Below are positions 57,684 through 64,000 of a DNA stretch of 64,000 bases, piece after piece. Under the pieces are notes generated by a model. The model did no database searches. It was not told where the DNA came from and worked only from the letters and a program-made list of their open reading frames with translations. The DNA is taken from positions 3,436,501 to 3,500,500 of the forward strand of contig NZ_CP134771.1 in the NCBI RefSeq assembly GCF_031880315.1, read 5' to 3'. A program made the position numbers and the translations under genes. Within the stretch, counting starts at the first letter, position 1. The number at the start of each line of letters is the position of its first letter. The stretch comes from Pseudomonas baltica (GTDB lineage: Bacteria; Pseudomonadota; Gammaproteobacteria; Pseudomonadales; Pseudomonadaceae).

Positions 57684-58907
57684 ATGCGACGTTATTACAC
57701 CGGAACAGACTGCTTGCGCGTGCGTAGCATTGCCGAAATGGCGGCCCTGGCGCAGCGGCGTGTGCCGCGCTTTGCCTGGGAATACCTGGCGGGAGGTGCC
57801 GAGGACGAGCTGACCTTGGCGCGCAATGTGTCCGCGTTTACCGATATCGGCCTGGTGCCGCGCACGTTGGTGGCGGCCTCGGCCACCGCCACCGAGGTGT
57901 CGGTACTGGGGCAGAAGCTCGCGCTGCCGATGATGATCGGCCCGACGGGTTACAACGCCATGTTGTATCGCGATGCCGACGTGCACCTGGCCAAAGCGGC
58001 CACCGCGCGGGGCTTGCCGTTTTGCCTGAGCACGGTATCGACCAGTTCGATGGAGCAGATCGTCGCCGCGGTGCCTGACGTCAACCTGTGGTTTCAGCTT
58101 TACTGCCTGCGCGAAGCGCGCATTCAGGAGGATTTGCTCAAGCGCGCCGAGGCGGTGGGGGTACAGACCCTGTTGCTGACGTCGGATGCGGTGGTGCTGG
58201 GCAATCGGGAGTGGGACAAGCGCAGTTTCGTGCGCCCGCGTCAGCTCACCTGGCGTAACAAGTTCGACGTGCTCTGCCATCCACGCTGGATGCGCCAGGC
58301 GCTATGGCCCCGTGGTATGCCGAGCCTGGGTAACCTCGATCCCTATCTGCCGGCCGATGCCCGCAATGCGGCTGGCGCCGCCCATTTTATCGGCGCGCAA
58401 ATGGATGCCGAGTTGGACTGGCAAGCGCTGGAGCGGCTGCGTAATCGCTGGCAGGGCAAGCTGCTGTTGAAGGGCGTGCTGCATCCCGCCGACGCCGAAC
58501 GGGCCGCGCAACTGGGGCTCGACGGCATTGTCGTGACCAACCATGGCGGTCGCCAGCTCGATGGCTCACCGGCGAGCATCGAGGTGCTGCCGGCCATCGC
58601 GGCAGCTGTGCGCGGCCGCTTGGCGATCTTGCTCGACGGCGGCATTCGCCGCGGCACCGATATTCTCAAGGCGCGCGCGTTAGGCGCCGATGCGGTGCTC
58701 CTGGGCCGTGCCACGTTGTACGGCGTGGCCGTGGCGGGCGAGCAGGGTGCCGGGCAATCGCTGGATTTGTTGGCCCAGGAACTGCGCCTGGCGATGACGC
58801 TGCTTGGCAGCCCGGATATCCACACGCTCGATCGCGGCCAGTTGTTTCAACGTAGTTACCCACATTCACCTTATCCACAGCCTGCTGTTTTCGAGAATCT
58901 GCAATGA
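57684..58907 (+). CDS. FMN-dependent alpha-hydroxyacid dehydrogenase (LldD/MdlB type)
   Basis: A 407-residue (beta/alpha)8 flavoenzyme that oxidises an S-2-hydroxyacid to the 2-ketoacid. FMN and substrate residues are visible in PTGYNAMLYRDADVHLAKAA, LWFQLYCLRE, LLKGVLHPADA and the catalytic block VTNHGGRQLDGSP, followed by ILLDGGIRRGTDILKA. It is closer to mandelate/lactate dehydrogenases than to glycolate oxidase. It overlaps by four bases an aminotransferase gene, so the ketoacid is probably transaminated. Divergent to the HisD-like operon, it may receive the hydroxyacid that operon makes. Confidence 0.9.
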   Translation: MRRYYTGTDCLRVRSIAEMAALAQRRVPRFAWEYLAGGAEDELTLARNVSAFTDIGLVPRTLVAASATATEVSVLGQKLALPMMIGPTGYNAMLYRDADVHLAKAATARGLPFCLSTVSTSSMEQIVAAVPDVNLWFQLYCLREARIQEDLLKRAEAVGVQTLLLTSDAVVLGNREWDKRSFVRPRQLTWRNKFDVLCHPRWMRQALWPRGMPSLGNLDPYLPADARNAAGAAHFIGAQMDAELDWQALERLRNRWQGKLLLKGVLHPADAERAAQLGLDGIVVTNHGGRQLDGSPASIEVLPAIAAAVRGRLAILLDGGIRRGTDILKARALGADAVLLGRATLYGVAVAGEQGAGQSLDLLAQELRLAMTLLGSPDIHTLDRGQLFQRSYPHSPYPQPAVFENLQ

Positions 58908-60028
58908 CCGACCTTCAATGGCTCAATACCCTTGCCCGCCGCGAAGTGCGCGAGCTCGCCAGCTATAACGCCGGGCTGTCCACCGAGGCGGTGCGCGAAC
59001 GCTATGGCCTGGAGCGGATCGCCAAGCTGGGGAGTAACGAAAACCACTTCGGGCCGTCTGCGCAGGTGGTGCGTGCGGTGACCGCCGAGGCCTTGCAGAT
59101 CGGCCTGTATCCCGACCCTAACTGCACCGAGCTGCGCCAGGCATTGGCGACAAAATTCGCGGTCGATCCCGCGCGGCTGGTGTTCGGCAATGGCTCGGAA
59201 GACCTGCTGGGGATTATCAGCCGGGTGTTTCTGGATCACGGCGACCAGGTGGTCACAGTGTTGCCGTCGTTTGGTCTGCACCTGCTTTATCCACAGGCGG
59301 TGGGTGCCGAGGTAGTGGGCGTGCCGATGACGGCTGATTTGCGCATCGACATCGATGGCTTGCTCACCGCGTTGTCGCCGCGTACTCGATTGTTGATGTT
59401 CTCCTGCCCGTCCAACCCGGTGGGCAGTGCGCTGACTGTGGATGAATTGCAGCGCATTGTGGATAACCTTGGGCCGCAGACATTGCTGGTGTTTGATGAG
59501 GCGTATTTCGAGTATGCCCAAGGCGCGCCGGGCTATCCCGATTGTCTGGCGCTGCTCGAGGCCAGCGGCAAGCCCTACGTGCTGTTGCGCACGCTGTCCA
59601 AGGCTTATGCGTTGGCGGGCTTGCGGGTCGGCTATGGGATCGTCAGCGATCCCTTGCTGGCGGATTTGATCGATCGCCTGCGTACGCCTTTCAACGTCAA
59701 CCGGTGTGCACAGGTGGCCGCGGTGGCTGCGCTGGCGGACGAGGCGCACCTGGCGCAGACGCTGACCCATGTCGCCAGCGAACGGGCGCGGATGATGGCA
59801 GCGTTGCAGGGCATGGGGTTAGAGCCGGTGCCGTCGCTGGCCAACTTTCTGTTCTTCGCTACGCCGTTTGCGGCCGATGCGGTAAATGCGCAATTGCTGT
59901 CGCGGGGGGTGATCGTCAAGCCGTGGCGCGAGGCGGGGTATACCGATTATCTGCGGGTGTCGGTGGGCAGCGTGGAAGACAACGATTGGTTTTTGCAGCA
60001 GTTGGCGGTGAGTTTGGCTGCCTTGTGA
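58904..60028 (+). CDS. HisC-like PLP aminotransferase
   Basis: A class I/II aminotransferase of 374 residues, similar to histidinol-phosphate aminotransferase. Features are LGSNENHFGPSAQVV, YPDPNCTELRQAL, the PLP-contact FDEAYFEYA, and the Schiff-base lysine in TLSKAYALAGLRVGYG; the phosphate-binding arginine lies in DYLRVSVG. No other histidine-biosynthesis gene is nearby and the operon partner is an FMN hydroxyacid dehydrogenase, so it is more likely to aminate the ketoacid that enzyme makes. Two DnaA boxes (59287, 59458) lie inside it. Confidence 0.88.
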   Translation: MTDLQWLNTLARREVRELASYNAGLSTEAVRERYGLERIAKLGSNENHFGPSAQVVRAVTAEALQIGLYPDPNCTELRQALATKFAVDPARLVFGNGSEDLLGIISRVFLDHGDQVVTVLPSFGLHLLYPQAVGAEVVGVPMTADLRIDIDGLLTALSPRTRLLMFSCPSNPVGSALTVDELQRIVDNLGPQTLLVFDEAYFEYAQGAPGYPDCLALLEASGKPYVLLRTLSKAYALAGLRVGYGIVSDPLLADLIDRLRTPFNVNRCAQVAAVAALADEAHLAQTLTHVASERARMMAALQGMGLEPVPSLANFLFFATPFAADAVNAQLLSRGVIVKPWREAGYTDYLRVSVGSVEDNDWFLQQLAVSLAAL

Positions 60029-60037
60029 ATCAATGCA

Positions 60038-60126
60038 GGCCTCTTCGCGGGCAAGCCTTGCTCCCACAGTGCAAGAAGTTCCAGAGTCGAACACCTGTGG
60101 GAGCAAGGCTTGCCCGCGAAGAGGCC
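60038..60126. repeat. perfect REP pair (REPIN-like)
   Basis: Left arm 60038-60069 and right arm 60095-60126 are exact reverse complements over 32 bases and enclose a 25-base spacer. Each arm contains the REP core GCGGGCAAGCCTTGCTCCC. It lies between two convergent genes and the transcript from either side would form a very stable hairpin. Confidence 0.92.
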
Positions 60127-60138
60127 CTCAGCCGTACC

Positions 60139-61578
60139 TCACAAGATAGGCGAAATCAGCCGCGCGATGCGCATGCCTAGCGCCTGCAGGCGCCGCACCT
60201 CTTTGCTATCGGCCAACGTCACCTGCCGCGACTCGGCAAAATCCCGTTCAAGCATGGTTTGGACTTCAGCCGCGAACGCCGCATCCACCGTCAGCAGCAT
60301 GATTTCAAAATTCAGCCGGAACGAGCGGTTGTCCAGATTGGCGCTGCCGATGGCGCTGATCTCGTCATCCACCAGCACCACTTTCTGATGCAAAAAGCCC
60401 GGGATGTAGCGATAGATGTGCACCCCGGCGCGGATGGCTTCGAAGGCGAACAGGCTCGACGCCGCATAGACGATGCGGTGGTCTGGCCGAGACGGCAGCA
60501 AAATGCGCACGTCCACGCCCCGCAGCACCGCCAGGCGCAAGGCCGCCAGCATCGACTCGTCCGGGATGAAGTACGGGCTGGTGATCCAGATGCGGCGGGT
60601 GGCGCTGTGAATCGCTTCCAGAAAGAACAGCGAGCAGGTTTCCTGCGGGTCGGCCGGGCCGCTGGCCAGTACCTGGCACAGCACGCCCTCGTCCGGATAG
60701 GTGTCGGGCAGGATCAGCGGCGGCAGGCGACGCGATGCCCAGAACCAATCTTCGGCGAAGGATTCCTGCAGTGACGCAACTACCGGGCCGTGCATTTGCA
60801 CGTGGGTGTCGCGCCAAGGCGACAGGCGCGGGTTGCTGCCCAGGTATTCATCGCCGACGTTATGGCCCCCGATAAACCCTACCAGGCCGTCGACGACGAC
60901 GATCTTGCGGTGGTTGCGGAAGTTGACCTGAAAGCGGTTGAGCCAGCCGCGGCGGGTGGCGAAGGCGCGGATCTTGACGCCGGCGTTACGCAGCGTGTCG
61001 ACGTAATCGCGGGGCAGGGCATGGCTGCCGACCTGGTCGTAGAGCACATAGATTTCGACCCCATGGGAGGCCTTCTCCAGCAACGCCTGCTGCAGGCGCC
61101 GACCAATGGCGTCGTCCTTGATGATGAAGAACTGGATCAGCACCACTTGGCGCGCTTCGCGGATGGCGGCAAAGATTGCATCGAAGGTGGCGTCGCCGTT
61201 GATCAGCAGGCTGACTTTATTGTTCGCAAGGCAAGGCATGCGCCCCAGCTTGCGCATGGCGCGCAGCGAGTCGTAGGAATCGGACTGCTTGGCTGCCAGC
61301 GCTTCCTCTACCCAAGGGCGCCAGTTGAGGTCGGCGATGGCGGTGTGCATTTCCTGGTTGGCCTGGCGACGTGCTTCGATATAGGCGTCGAAGGAGCTGC
61401 GGCCGAACACCAGATAGGGAATCAGGGTGACGTAGGGCATGAACAGCAGTGACAGCGCCCAGGCGATCGAGCCTTGCGCGGTGCGTACCGTGAACACGGC
61501 ATGCAGGGCGGCCGCGATCCCCAGCAGGTGAATGAAGCCGAATACGTAGTAAAAAAACGTGGGGCTGTGATAATCCAT
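60139..61578 (-). CDS. clsA: cardiolipin synthase
   Basis: Condenses two phosphatidylglycerols to cardiolipin. It has 479 residues: two N-terminal membrane helices (about 8-60), then two phospholipase-D HKD motifs, [19 protein letters not shown] near residue 220 and [20 protein letters not shown] near residue 400. Length and layout fit the ClsA group. It is a single-gene unit. Confidence 0.95.
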   Translation of the reverse strand: MDYHSPTFFYYVFGFIHLLGIAAALHAVFTVRTAQGSIAWALSLLFMPYVTLIPYLVFGRSSFDAYIEARRQANQEMHTAIADLNWRPWVEEALAAKQSDSYDSLRAMRKLGRMPCLANNKVSLLINGDATFDAIFAAIREARQVVLIQFFIIKDDAIGRRLQQALLEKASHGVEIYVLYDQVGSHALPRDYVDTLRNAGVKIRAFATRRGWLNRFQVNFRNHRKIVVVDGLVGFIGGHNVGDEYLGSNPRLSPWRDTHVQMHGPVVASLQESFAEDWFWASRRLPPLILPDTYPDEGVLCQVLASGPADPQETCSLFFLEAIHSATRRIWITSPYFIPDESMLAALRLAVLRGVDVRILLPSRPDHRIVYAASSLFAFEAIRAGVHIYRYIPGFLHQKVVLVDDEISAIGSANLDNRSFRLNFEIMLLTVDAAFAAEVQTMLERDFAESRQVTLADSKEVRRLQALGMRIARLISPIL

Positions 61579-61685
61579 GCCTGGCCTGGAATGCGGGTCG
61601 ATGCTTTAACAGACCACGTCTGAGGGGCAATGTCTCTATTTATTCGGCGCTGCAACGCAATCACGCTTTGCGCGTCTAAAACTTT

Positions 61686-61704
61686 ACCCGGCGACTCGCC
61701 GGGT
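61686..61704 (+). promoter_or_regulatory. leader hairpin before the DUF3617 gene
   Basis: An inverted repeat ACCCGGCGA-C-TCGCCGGGT lies 25 bases before the start of the DUF3617 gene. It could affect translation or be the end of a small terminator. Confidence 0.35.
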
Positions 61705-61728
61705 ACTGCCATTTTTCAGGAGTGTTGC

Positions 61729-62256
61729 ATGAAGAGATGTCTACCGGTCGTGGCCCTGCTTGGCAGCCTGCTGGCGCCGTTGGCCCACGCGCAGATGCTG
61801 CAGCCGGGGCTGTGGGAGCTGACCACCAGCAACATGCAGGTCGATGGCAATGCCATGCCTGACATGCAGTTCATGCTTGGCCAGTTGAAGAACATGGCGC
61901 CGGAGCAGCGCGCGATGATCGAGCAGACCTTGTCCAAGCAAGGCATCACGGTGGGCGGCAATGGCATTCAATCGTGCCTGACCGCCGCGCAGGTGAAGAG
62001 CGACGATATCCCCCTGACGGACCCGAAGTCGGGTTGCACCCAGCAGATCACGGAGCGCAACGGCAATGTCTGGAAGTTTCGCTTCAGCTGCCCGAAAGCG
62101 CAGGGCACCGGGCAGGCGCAGTTTCTCAGTGATCGCGAGTTCACCACCAATGTGGTCGGGACATTCAACGCGACGGGTACTCAGCAGAAGGGCAGCATGA
62201 ATACGCGTGCGGTGTGGAAGGGGCCTAACTGCGGGGCGGTGAAGCCGCGTACTTGA
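61729..62256 (+). CDS. DUF3617 secreted protein
   Basis: A 175-residue exported protein with a signal peptide (LPVVALLGSLLAPLAHA). The mature part starts MLQPGLWELTT, the hallmark of DUF3617, and has three cysteines (IQSCLTAAQ; SGCTQQI; FSCPKAQ) plus one near the end (GPNCGAV), enough for two disulfides. AGGAG precedes the chosen ATG. The family's function is unknown; it is a periplasmic or outer-membrane-associated lipocalin-like protein. Confidence 0.85.
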   Translation: MKRCLPVVALLGSLLAPLAHAQMLQPGLWELTTSNMQVDGNAMPDMQFMLGQLKNMAPEQRAMIEQTLSKQGITVGGNGIQSCLTAAQVKSDDIPLTDPKSGCTQQITERNGNVWKFRFSCPKAQGTGQAQFLSDREFTTNVVGTFNATGTQQKGSMNTRAVWKGPNCGAVKPRT

Positions 62257-62277
62257 GTCGGGTTTTATAGTGACTGG

Positions 62278-62358
62278 GCTGACGCGTTCGCGGGCAAGCC
62301 CGGCTCCCACAAGATCTACAGCCCTGTGGGAGCAAGGCTTGCCCGCGAGGGCGTCAGC
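62278..62358. repeat. REP pair (REPIN-like)
   Basis: Opposed REP arms of 34 bases (left 62278-62311, right 62325-62358) with four mismatches and a short spacer, between convergent genes. The cores are GCGGGCAAGCCCGGCTCCC and GGGAGCAAGGCTTGCCCGC. Confidence 0.8.
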
Positions 62359-62362
62359 GGCC

Positions 62363-62755
62363 TCACCGCAGTCCGGGGATCAGCCACTTGCCCAGGCTTT
62401 TCTGCTCACAAAACGGCCGCAGATAGGCGGCATCGCTGGCAACGCCGTAATAGTGGATATCCTGGCGGTACGGCATGTTATCCACATGGGCATCGCTGCA
62501 CACCCCGAAGGCCCCCTGCGGACACTGTTCCACATACTGCACGCTGACTTTCTGGCCCGGCAGGTTTGGCTCGCAGAAGCCGTCGTGGAACAGCTGTTGC
62601 GGGATGCTCACGTTCTGCTGGCATACTTGCACGTCCAGGTGCTCGGCCTGGGTGTGCACCACACAGGCTTCGGCCAGCACCTGGGCACTGGCGCACAGCG
62701 ACACCAGCGCCGCCGCCAGCGGCATCGATAACCTTCTCTCAAAGCCTTTGAACAT
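62363..62755 (-). CDS. small secreted cysteine-rich protein of unknown function
   Basis: A 130-residue protein with a signal peptide (MFKGFERRLSMPLAAALVSL, cleavage near VLAEA). The mature part has six cysteines (ACVV, VCQQ, FCEP, QCPQ, VCSD, FCEQ), probably three disulfides. No known family was recognised. An ATG at 62725 with a better SD (AGAAGG) would give a shorter signal peptide without positive charges. The first start codon overlaps head to head that of the CobW gene. The pairing with a metallochaperone-type GTPase suggests a link to metal limitation, but this is only positional. Confidence 0.7.
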   Translation of the reverse strand: MFKGFERRLSMPLAAALVSLCASAQVLAEACVVHTQAEHLDVQVCQQNVSIPQQLFHDGFCEPNLPGQKVSVQYVEQCPQGAFGVCSDAHVDNMPYRQDIHYYGVASDAAYLRPFCEQKSLGKWLIPGLR

Positions 62756-63737
62756 GCTGCAGAACATCCCTACTCATGTGATTGCCGGGCCCTTGGGCGC
62801 GGGCAAGACCAGCCTTATCCGCCAGTTGATGGCGCAGCGGCCAGCAGGTGAACGCTGGGCAGTGCTGATCAACGAATTCGGCCAGGTCGGCCTCGATGCG
62901 GCGTTACTGACCACGGCGCAAGATGGTATCGCACTCGGCGAAGTGGCGGGAGGGTGCTTGTGCTGCGTCAATGGCGCGCCTTTCCAGATCGGTCTGGGCC
63001 GGCTGTTACGTCAGTCCAGACCACAGCGGTTATTCATCGAGCCGTCAGGGCTGGGGCATCCGGCGCAGTTGCTCAAGCAATTGAACGAGGCGCCGTGGGC
63101 CGGGGTATTGGACGTGCAACCGAGCATCATGGTGCTCGACGCTGAGGCCCTGGCCTGCGGACGACCTTTGCCGCCATCGCAGCAGGAAGCGCTGGCCGGG
63201 GCGGGATTGCTGGTGATGAACAAATCACGTGAGGTGAGTGGGGATAAACGCCTGAGGATATCTGCGTCGTTGCCTGCGGTGCCTTTGTACTGGACAGATG
63301 AGGGGCAGGTCCCCTTATCGGCAATGCTTCTTGCAATTCATGGCCAGAGCCTGCTCCAACGGGGGGATGCGGTGTCCATAGGTGAGGGGGCTCTGACCGC
63401 GAAGACCTCCGTTTATCCACAGCTGCTGCTGCCGGGCCACCCGATCCGGCAAATCAATCCACAGCCTGATAGCTGGAGCATCGGCTGGCGCTGGCATGCC
63501 TCGAGTGTATTCGATCCGCTCAAGGTCGAAACTTGGCTGAAAAACCTCGCGTGGCAGCGGGCGAAGATGGTTATCCACAGCACCGAGGGTTGGCAGTCGT
63601 TGAACGCCGTGGATAACTTGATCCCGACGTGGAAAACCAGCGAATGGCGCAAGGACTCGCGTATCGAGCTGATTTTCAGTGCGCCTCAGGACGAGGCGAC
63701 GCTGGATGCGGGCCTGCGCCAAACGCTGCTCCAGTAG
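62754..63737 (+). CDS. CobW/COG0523-family GTPase (metallochaperone type)
   Basis: A G3E GTPase of 327 residues. The P-loop GPLGAGKT is at 12-19, LINEFGQVGLD the switch region, GCLCC (67-71) the metal-binding CxCC site, EPSGLGHP Walker-B-like and MNKS the NKxD equivalent. The C-terminal half is the CobW_C domain. Relatives deliver zinc or other metals under limitation. The start at 62754 is the only one that fits the fold, yet it has no SD and lies inside the divergent gene's start codon, so translation may be leaderless or weak. Three DnaA boxes or near matches (63413, 63571, 63607) lie inside. Confidence 0.9.
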   Translation: MLQNIPTHVIAGPLGAGKTSLIRQLMAQRPAGERWAVLINEFGQVGLDAALLTTAQDGIALGEVAGGCLCCVNGAPFQIGLGRLLRQSRPQRLFIEPSGLGHPAQLLKQLNEAPWAGVLDVQPSIMVLDAEALACGRPLPPSQQEALAGAGLLVMNKSREVSGDKRLRISASLPAVPLYWTDEGQVPLSAMLLAIHGQSLLQRGDAVSIGEGALTAKTSVYPQLLLPGHPIRQINPQPDSWSIGWRWHASSVFDPLKVETWLKNLAWQRAKMVIHSTEGWQSLNAVDNLIPTWKTSEWRKDSRIELIFSAPQDEATLDAGLRQTLLQ

Positions 63738-63816
63738 CGAGGGGCTTGCCCCTGATGCAGCGCGTCGGTCACACCGATGATGCCTGTACCCGTTTCGGGA
63801 GCAAGCGCCCTCGCTA
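63734..63816. repeat. degenerate REP-like inverted repeat
   Basis: Outer arms TAGCGAGGGGCTTGCCC and GGGAGCAAGCGCCCTCGCTA are imperfectly complementary, between the convergent CobW gene and the last, partial gene. Confidence 0.5.
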
Positions 63817-63827
63817 AAAAGGGCGGG

Positions 63828-64000
63828 TCAGGGGCGCCAGCGTTTGTGTTCCTGGCGCCACTGGCTCATCTCGATCACTTCAGCCGTGGCCTGGGTCTTG
63901 ATTTCGAACGGGTAGGGCGCCAGCTCGATCGTCGCCGAATGGGGGCCGAACTGCGTGATCGTCCCCGGGTGGCGCTGCTCACCGGTGACGGTGAATTCGA
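63828..64000 (-). CDS. unidentified protein, C-terminal 56 residues
   Basis: An open frame enters from the right edge and ends with TGA at 63828-63830. The visible part reads EFTVTGEQRHPGTITQFG, PHSATIELAPYPFEIK and ends MSQWRQEHKRWRP. It has normal Pseudomonas codon use. The family was not recognised and the start lies outside the window. Confidence 0.6.
   Translation of the reverse strand, partial: EFTVTGEQRHPGTITQFGPHSATIELAPYPFEIKTQATAEVIEMSQWRQEHKRWRP

Noticed and set aside
57408..58280. 290-residue open frame antisense to the FMN dehydrogenase and the control region
   Set aside because: The sense gene has clear catalytic motifs; the antisense frame has none and would cover the candidate operators.
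41721..62358. REP pairs considered as a CRISPR array
   Set aside because: The copies are isolated, inverted pairs with no regular spacers and no cas genes; they are REP elements.

Overview
The window is chromosomal DNA from a Pseudomonas, most likely of the P. fluorescens lineage. The evidence is a high-GC coding background, the gene order mnmG-rsmG-parA-parB-atpIBEFHAGDC-glmU-glmR-glmS that marks the origin-proximal part of Pseudomonas chromosomes, and scattered REP elements of the type GCGGGCAAGCCTTGCTCCC. No rRNA, tRNA or CRISPR array was seen.

Layout. (1) 1-6.4 kb, accessory: a Fur-type FecI/FecR/TonB-receptor iron-uptake unit (receptor cut by the window edge), an OmpR-type two-component system, a secreted methionine-rich MXKDX-repeat protein and an exported single-cysteine MsrA. 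(2) 6.4-22.6 kb, core: a DnaA-box cluster with an AT-rich stretch in front of mnmG, then mnmG-rsmG-parAB, the nine-gene ATP synthase operon ending in a strong terminator, and glmU-glmR-glmS for UDP-GlcNAc synthesis. (3) 22.6-24.8 kb: the Tn7 attachment region behind glmS holds a TniQ/TnsD-like gene fragment cut by a complete IS3-family element. (4) 24.8-31.2 kb: EamA exporter, MFS transporter with divergent HxlR regulator, DedA protein, DUF1989 protein with GntR regulator, and a membrane protein. (5) 31.5-36.9 kb: organosulfur scavenging, with a PAS-LuxR regulator and an operon asfA-asfB-asfC-tauD-like. (6) 37-49.9 kb: type-2 argC, LysR regulator, DipZ, M24 peptidase, cytosine deaminase, chemoreceptor, a three-subunit membrane FAD dehydrogenase, and a bestrophin.

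(7) 50-60 kb is the most interesting block: two divergent operons that look like one catabolic unit. The leftward one encodes a NitT/TauT-type ABC transporter, a HisD-family paralogue with altered metal and substrate residues, a zinc alcohol dehydrogenase, an SDR and an APH-fold kinase. The rightward one encodes an FMN alpha-hydroxyacid dehydrogenase and a HisC-like aminotransferase. In sequence these would take a 1,2-diol to a hydroxyacid, a ketoacid and an amino acid; 2,3-dihydroxypropanesulfonate is a candidate substrate. A near-identical GGTATATACAG site stands in front of each operon. A perfect parS site lies inside the kinase gene. (8) 60-64 kb: a perfect REP pair, cardiolipin synthase, a DUF3617 protein, a small secreted cysteine-rich protein and a CobW GTPase whose start codons overlap head to head, and the end of an unidentified gene.

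The DnaA-box 9-mer TTATCCACA occurs at least 18 times in the window, far above chance, and mostly inside genes.
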